From Crotalaria pallida (lineage: Eukaryota > Streptophyta > Magnoliopsida > Fabales > Fabaceae), in contig CM075649.1 in the NCBI GenBank assembly GCA_037953625.1, positions 63,410,660 through 63,474,659 on the forward strand: DNA of 64,000 nt, read 5' to 3'. The notes beneath the pieces are model-generated. The model made no database searches. It saw nothing but the letters and a program-made list of their open reading frames with translations, and was not told where the DNA came from. Position 1 is the stretch's first letter, and every line of letters starts with the position of its first letter. This document shows, in pieces, positions 59,574 through 64,000 of the stretch. The position numbers and the translations under genes are program-made.

Positions 59574-59806
59574 TAGGTTACCTTTCGTGATGTAGGACAT
59601 AGGAATGTCCTGGGCCCAGTGAATCATTTTTGTTGTACATAGAATGTAAATAGCTTTTTGGGGGCCCAGGACTACTCCTTTTGTGAGAGGGGTATATTTT
59701 GAGGAAAAACTGATTTCCTAAAACTTGTTTATATTCTGCTAACTCTGATGACTATGTTCTGATGTTTTAAACTTGTTTCTGATGCGTGCACGAAGATGCA
59801 CTAGCT

Positions 59807-59810
<4 letters not shown>

Positions 59811-59841
<31 letters not shown>
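59811..59841. repeat. (TA)n microsatellite
   Basis: About fifteen TA units near the end of LTR I. A shorter (TA)n lies at about 3346-3363 in LTR A. Confidence 0.9.
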
Positions 59842-59842
<1 letters not shown>

Positions 59843-60083
59843 AATAGCCCTGCAGGCTTTGCTATGTGAAAATGTTATTGTTTACTAGGTTGCAGGAAAA
59901 TAGAAATTTTGGAAAAGTCCTAAATACAAACGTAACTCCGTCCGTTTGACGGGAGATTTTCTTATGAATTAAAAATAACTAAGAGTTTTTCCTAATCAAT
60001 TTATAAGTTTAAAACGAAATTTTCAAGTCGCTATTTTTAATTAAGGGTATAAAAGGGTAAATAAACTTAGGTGTTACATTTTA

Positions 60084-60095
60084 TGGTATCAGAGC
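60084..60095 (+). promoter_or_regulatory. Element I primer-binding site
   Basis: TGGTATCAGAGC, five bases after the LTR end; initiator tRNA-Met type. Confidence 0.85.
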
Positions 60096-60256
60096 AGTGT
60101 CCCTCGGCCTTTGGAGTTATGAGCTACTCCATTGATTACTCACCGAGCGAGTAATCGATAATTATAGTTTAGAGTCTAGAGTCTACTGCTAGGATGTTTA
60201 TATTATTAACTATGCTATTAAGCATTAACTGTCGGCCTCGTGCATGACTAAACAGA

Positions 60257-63200
60257 ATGGCTAGTAGACGGATCGATAATGATGGGATCCGAGCTATTCT
60301 GGAGCAGATGGCTAAGATGCAACATGATCAGGGGAATAACATCGCAGCAGCAGCTGCAGCAGCAGCAACAGCAACGGCAGCTGCAATGATTCCTCAGCCC
60401 CCAGCTCCAGTGGCTATTGATTGGTTGGCGCGGTTCAGGAAGAATGATCCGCAGAAGTTCGAAGGTGGTTTCAATCCCGATGGTGCATAGTTGTGGTTGC
60501 AAGAGATCGAGAAGATCCTTAGTACTATGGCACCACCGGAGGAACAGAAAGTTCTGCTGGCACAGTATATGCTGACTAGTGAAGCGGAACATTGGTGGCA
60601 GCAAATGCGGAGATGTTTGGAGGCGGACAATCAGGTGATTACATGGGACTTGTTCAAGAGTCGTTTTCTGGGCAAGTACTTTCCGGAAGATGTCCGTAGA
60701 GAGAAGGAGATCACTTTTCTGCAGCTTGTTCAAGGAAACATGAGCGTCAGGGAATATGCTGCTAAGTTCGAGGACTTGATCCGGTATGTTGGAAGTTACA
60801 GGGATGCAGATGAGAGGACCAAATGCATCAAGTTTGAGACCGGACTACGTTCTGAGATCCAAATGGCTTTCGAGTATCAGAACATCAGCAATTTGTCTCA
60901 ACTGATCAACATGACCAGCACGTATGAAAAGAGCAGGAATCGGCGTGCAGCTGAGAAACGCAGCAAGAATGTTCAAAAGACTGGAGGTCCGATCAGGGGC
61001 AAGAGTTCGGTGCAGCGACCAGGTCCTTACTCCCAGCCTAGATCAGGCCCGGTAGTGAGCACCCATGGTTCTATTCCGACTTGTCCCCACTGTGGCAAGC
61101 AGCATAGGGGAGATTGCTGGAAGTTGGATCCGAGCAAGAGGGTTGTGACCTGTTACAGATGTGGTCAGCCAGGTCACATGAGCATGAGTTGTCCTAACAA
61201 TGCAGTTAAAAAGGAGGTGAATGTGGCTAAGGTTCAGAAAGCTGGTGACAACCGGGTGACTCGGAAGGGCAAGGTTTATACTCTGGATGGCGAGGAGGTT
61301 ACTGATGCTGATGAACTTATTAGAGGTACCGGTTATGTAAATAGTATTCCTTGTGGTATTCTCTTTGATTGCGGAGCTACTCATTCATTTATTTCTTCCG
61401 ATTGCATGAAGAAGTTAGGGTTGTCTGCAATAGAAATGCCTTATAAATTATCTGTTTCTACACCCACCAATTCTTCTGTAGTCACATCAATTATGTGTTT
61501 GGATTGCCCACTTCGAGTATTGGAGCGGGAATTCAAAGTCAATTTAATTTGTTTGCCTCTAACTAGGCTTGACATCATTCTAGGCATGGACTGGATGTCT
61601 CGGCACCATGTTCTGATTGATTGTCATCAAAAATCAATTACTATCAGTGATCTTTCTTTATCTGCCTTGGAGATGAATGAGGAGGCGGAGATCAGTCAGA
61701 TTCCGATAGTCTGCGAGTTTCCAGAAGTCTTTCCTTCAGAGATTCCTAGATTACCGCCAAACAGAGAAGTGGAGTTTAGTATTGACCTGATGCCTGGTGC
61801 AGGTCCTATTTCTATAGCCCCGTACCGGATGGCACCTCCGGAGTTAGAAGAGTTGAAAAAGCAGATAGAGGAGCTTTTGGCTAAGGGTTTGATTAGACCA
61901 AGTGTGTCACCTTGGGGAGCTCCGATTCTTTTTGTTAAAAAGAAGGACGGAAGTCTCCGAATGTGCATCGATTATAGACAATTGAATGCGGTGACGGTGA
62001 AAAACAAGTATCCTCTCCCTCGCATTGACGATTTGTTGGACCAATTGCGAGGAGCAGCTGTATTTTCTAAGATCGACCTTCGATCGGGATACCATCAAAT
62101 CCGAATCCGAGAGGAGGACATTCCTAAAACGGCGTTCAGGTCGAGATATGGACATTTCGAATATGTGGTTATGTCCTTTGGTCTCACGAATGCTCCGGCT
62201 ATCTTCATGGATTATATGAACAGAATATTCAGGCCGTACTTGGATTCTTTCGTCATAGTTTTCATTGACGACATTCTCATCTATTCTAAGAGTCCAAGTG
62301 AGCATGCTGAGCATCTGAGAATAGTGCTGCAAATTCTCAAATCCAAACAACTCTATGCAAAACTATCTAAATGTAGTTTCTGGTTGAACGAAGTGCAGTT
62401 TCTGGGGCATGTTATTTCTGAGAAGGGTGTTGCTGTTGATCCCTCTAAGGTGGAAGCGGTACTTAAGTGGGAGAGACCTAAGTCCATCACTGAGATCAGA
62501 ATCTTTCTTGGTATGGCTGGGTACTATCGGAGGTTTATTGAAGGGTTTTCTAAGTTGGCTCTTCCTTTGACGACTCTTACACGGAAAGGTGTTCCGTTTG
62601 AGTGGTCCCCGAAATGTGAAAGTAGTTCCCAAGAGTTGAAGAGGCGGTTGACTAGTTCTCCGGTGTTAATTTTTCCAGACCCGACTCAATCCTTCGTGGT
62701 GTATTGTGATGCTTCTAAGCAAGGGTTGGGTTGTGTGTTGATGCAGTAAGGGCAAGTCATAGCTTATGCATCCAGACAATTGAGGCAGCATGAACAGAAC
62801 TATCCCACTCATGATCTTGAGTTGGCGGCAGTAGTTTTTGCTTTGAAAATCTGGAGGCATCATCTATATGGTTCAAAGTTCGAGGTCTTTAGCGATCATA
62901 AAAGTCTTCGCTATCTCTTCGACCAAAAAGAGTTGAATATGAGACAGAGGAGGTGGATGGAATTTCTTTAAGACTATGACTTCAATCTTCAGTATCATCC
63001 TGGCAAAGCCAATGTAGTGGCTGATGCACTAAGTCGTAAGACTTTGCATATTAGCAATCTGATGGTGAAAGAGATGGAATTAATTCAAGAGTTTAGTGAC
63101 CTTAACTTGAACATGCAAGTGAAAGAGAAGAGCATCGTTCTTGAAATGTTAAGGGTTACTAATGACTTGATTGGTCTTATTAAAGAAAGGCAAGCCGATG

Positions 63201-63262
63201 ACGTAGAGCTTCAAAAGTTGTTAGAAGGGATATCCTATGGGAAGCACATCGAACCAAGATGA
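60257..63262 (+). pseudogene. gag-pol: gag-pol of element I (Gag, protease, RT, RNase H), three in-frame stops
   Basis: Tekay-type polyprotein in one frame from MASRRIDNDGIRAILEQM. Gag: Ala-rich stretch (about 34-50), capsid core (FRKNDPQKFEGGFNP, FLGKYFPEDVRREKE), CCHC knuckle CYRCGQPGHMSMSC from codon 299. Protease: active site DCGATHSFIS at codon 371, Cys in the usual Ser/Thr place. RT: KKKDGSLRMCIDYRQLN, FGLTNAP, and catalytic FIDD at codon 669. RNase H: Asp in YCDASKQGLG (codon 818), SDHKSLRYLF and ADALSRK. Breaks: TAG at codon 78 (60488-60490; the Gln at this site in H is CAG), TAA at codon 831 (62747) and TAA at codon 905 (62969). The frame closes at 63262, and integrase continues in another frame from 63241. 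The element cannot make a full polyprotein, but decay is light. Confidence 0.9.
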
Positions 63263-64000
63263 ATTTTCATCCTGGCGCAACAAAGATGTACCAAGATCTA
63301 AAAAGGATTTATTGGTGGCCGAAGTTGAAAAATGATGTGGCCGATCACGTGTCTCATTGCTTAACTTGTCAGAAAGTTAAGATTGAGCACCAAAAGCCTG
63401 GTGGTCCTTTGCGATCACTTGAGATTCCGGAATGGAAATGGGACAGTATAGCTATGGACTTTGTGACAGGTTTACCGAAGACTGTTGGAGGATGTGATTC
63501 AATTTGGGTGGTCGTGGACCGTCTTACAAAGTGTGCTCATTTCATTCCTGTTCACAAGAAGTATACTCTTGAGAAGTTGACTCAATTGTACATCAGGGAC
63601 ATAGTGAAGTTGCATGGTGTTCCTACTAGCATTGTATCCGATCGTGATCCGAGATTTCTGTCTAGATTTTGGCAGAGTCTTCAACAAGCATTGGGTACTA
63701 AGCTAAGGTTCAGTACAGCTTATCATCCGCAGACAGACGGACAATCTGAGCGTACTATCCAGACACTTGAAGATTTGTTGAGGGCATGTGTACTGGAACA
63801 AGCCGGTAGTTGGGAGCAGCTACTGCCTTTGATGCAGTTCACTTATAACAACAGTTTTCACTCCAGTATCGGAATGGCACCATTCGAGGCTCTCTACGGA
63901 AGGAAGTGTAGAACGCCTTTGTGCTGGTTCCAAATAGGTGAAAACTTGTTGACAGGTCCTGACATTGTGAAAGAAACAACAGAGAAGGTCACAATGATCA
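63241..64000 (+). pseudogene. Integrase of element I, frameshifted and cut by window end
   Basis: From 63241 an open frame of 253 codons runs off the window. The HHCC zinc finger has its His residues in EAHR and FHPGATKMY and its Cys pair in CLTCQ. The D,D-35-E core is complete: AMDFVTGLP, SIVSDRDPRF and DGQSERTIQT. This frame is shifted against the RNase H frame, and a segment of roughly thirty residues usually found ahead of the zinc finger is absent, so a small frame-changing deletion near 63235 is likely. Chromodomain, polypurine tract and 3' LTR would lie to the right. The homologous part of H (56158-57106) is close in sequence. Confidence 0.85.

Larger units (their letters stand above)
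57366..60078 (+). mobile_element. Element I 5' LTR, 2.7 kb
   Basis: It starts TGTAACATCCTAAACC and ends TTAGGTGTTACA. Inside: a GC-rich stretch with quasi-palindromes (57720-57890), a consensus-like donor TTGAG|GTAAGT (58230), tandem motif runs ('gcatcgatgcacc', 58850-58960, and 59090-59230), branch-like ATACTCAC and acceptor CACCACAG (59511), CAC-loop hairpin (59555-59573), a (TA)n run (59811-59841) and an AT-rich tail. The 3' LTR is beyond the window. Confidence 0.85.

Overview
The window is plant nuclear DNA, most likely from an angiosperm with a large, repeat-rich genome. I see no ordinary host gene, tRNA, rRNA or CRISPR array. Nearly every base can be assigned to LTR retrotransposons, and those with readable coding or priming signals are Ty3/gypsy chromoviruses of the Tekay/Del type. 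The signs are LTRs that open with TGTAACA(C/T)CC and close with GG(G)TGTTACA or a close variant, primer sites matching initiator tRNA-Met (TGGTATCAGAGC), Gag with a CCHC knuckle, a D,D-35-E integrase and a chromodomain-like C-terminus. Species cannot be read from the sequence.

Layout (element names are mine). A/B, minus strand, 1-7995: a non-autonomous element with 5.7-kb LTRs and a 1.6-kb non-coding interior, arranged LTR-interior-LTR-interior. M, minus, 7996-10146: a truncated LTR. C, minus, 10147-16008: interior remnant and 5' LTR of a related, diverged family. E, plus, 16009-16027 and 18603-19126: start of an LTR, split by solo LTR D (minus, 16028-18602). F, plus, from 19127: another 5.77-kb-LTR element; its 3' LTR starts at 26583 and resumes at 39225-41946 and 45733-47636. 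Into that 3' LTR went G (plus, 26595-32427), K (solo LTR, 41947-45732) and L (plus, 47637-53229). J (minus, 32428-39224), a Gag-only element, sits in G. H (plus, 53230-57365), a deletion derivative joining a gag fragment to an integrase fragment, sits in L. I (plus, 57366 to the end), a nearly full gag-pol element with several breaks, sits in H. The nesting C > E > F > L > H > I is six deep.

The most interesting signal is inside the LTRs. The long-LTR families (A, C, F, G, L) share a plan: a purine-rich leader, a splice-donor-like site, a long AT-rich stretch with degenerate repeats, a conserved block of about 580 bp, a splice-acceptor-like AG, and an ATG within 0-3 bases of that AG. In A, F and F' the ATG opens an intact small acidic ORF; A, L and C carry related versions of one protein (intact, broken, diverged). 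The Tekay LTRs D, H, I and K have the equivalent donor/acceptor plan, followed by a hairpin whose stem differs between families by compensatory changes while its CAC loop is kept. These LTRs therefore look like carriers of an intron, a structured RNA block and an accessory ORF. I do not know a published description of this arrangement.
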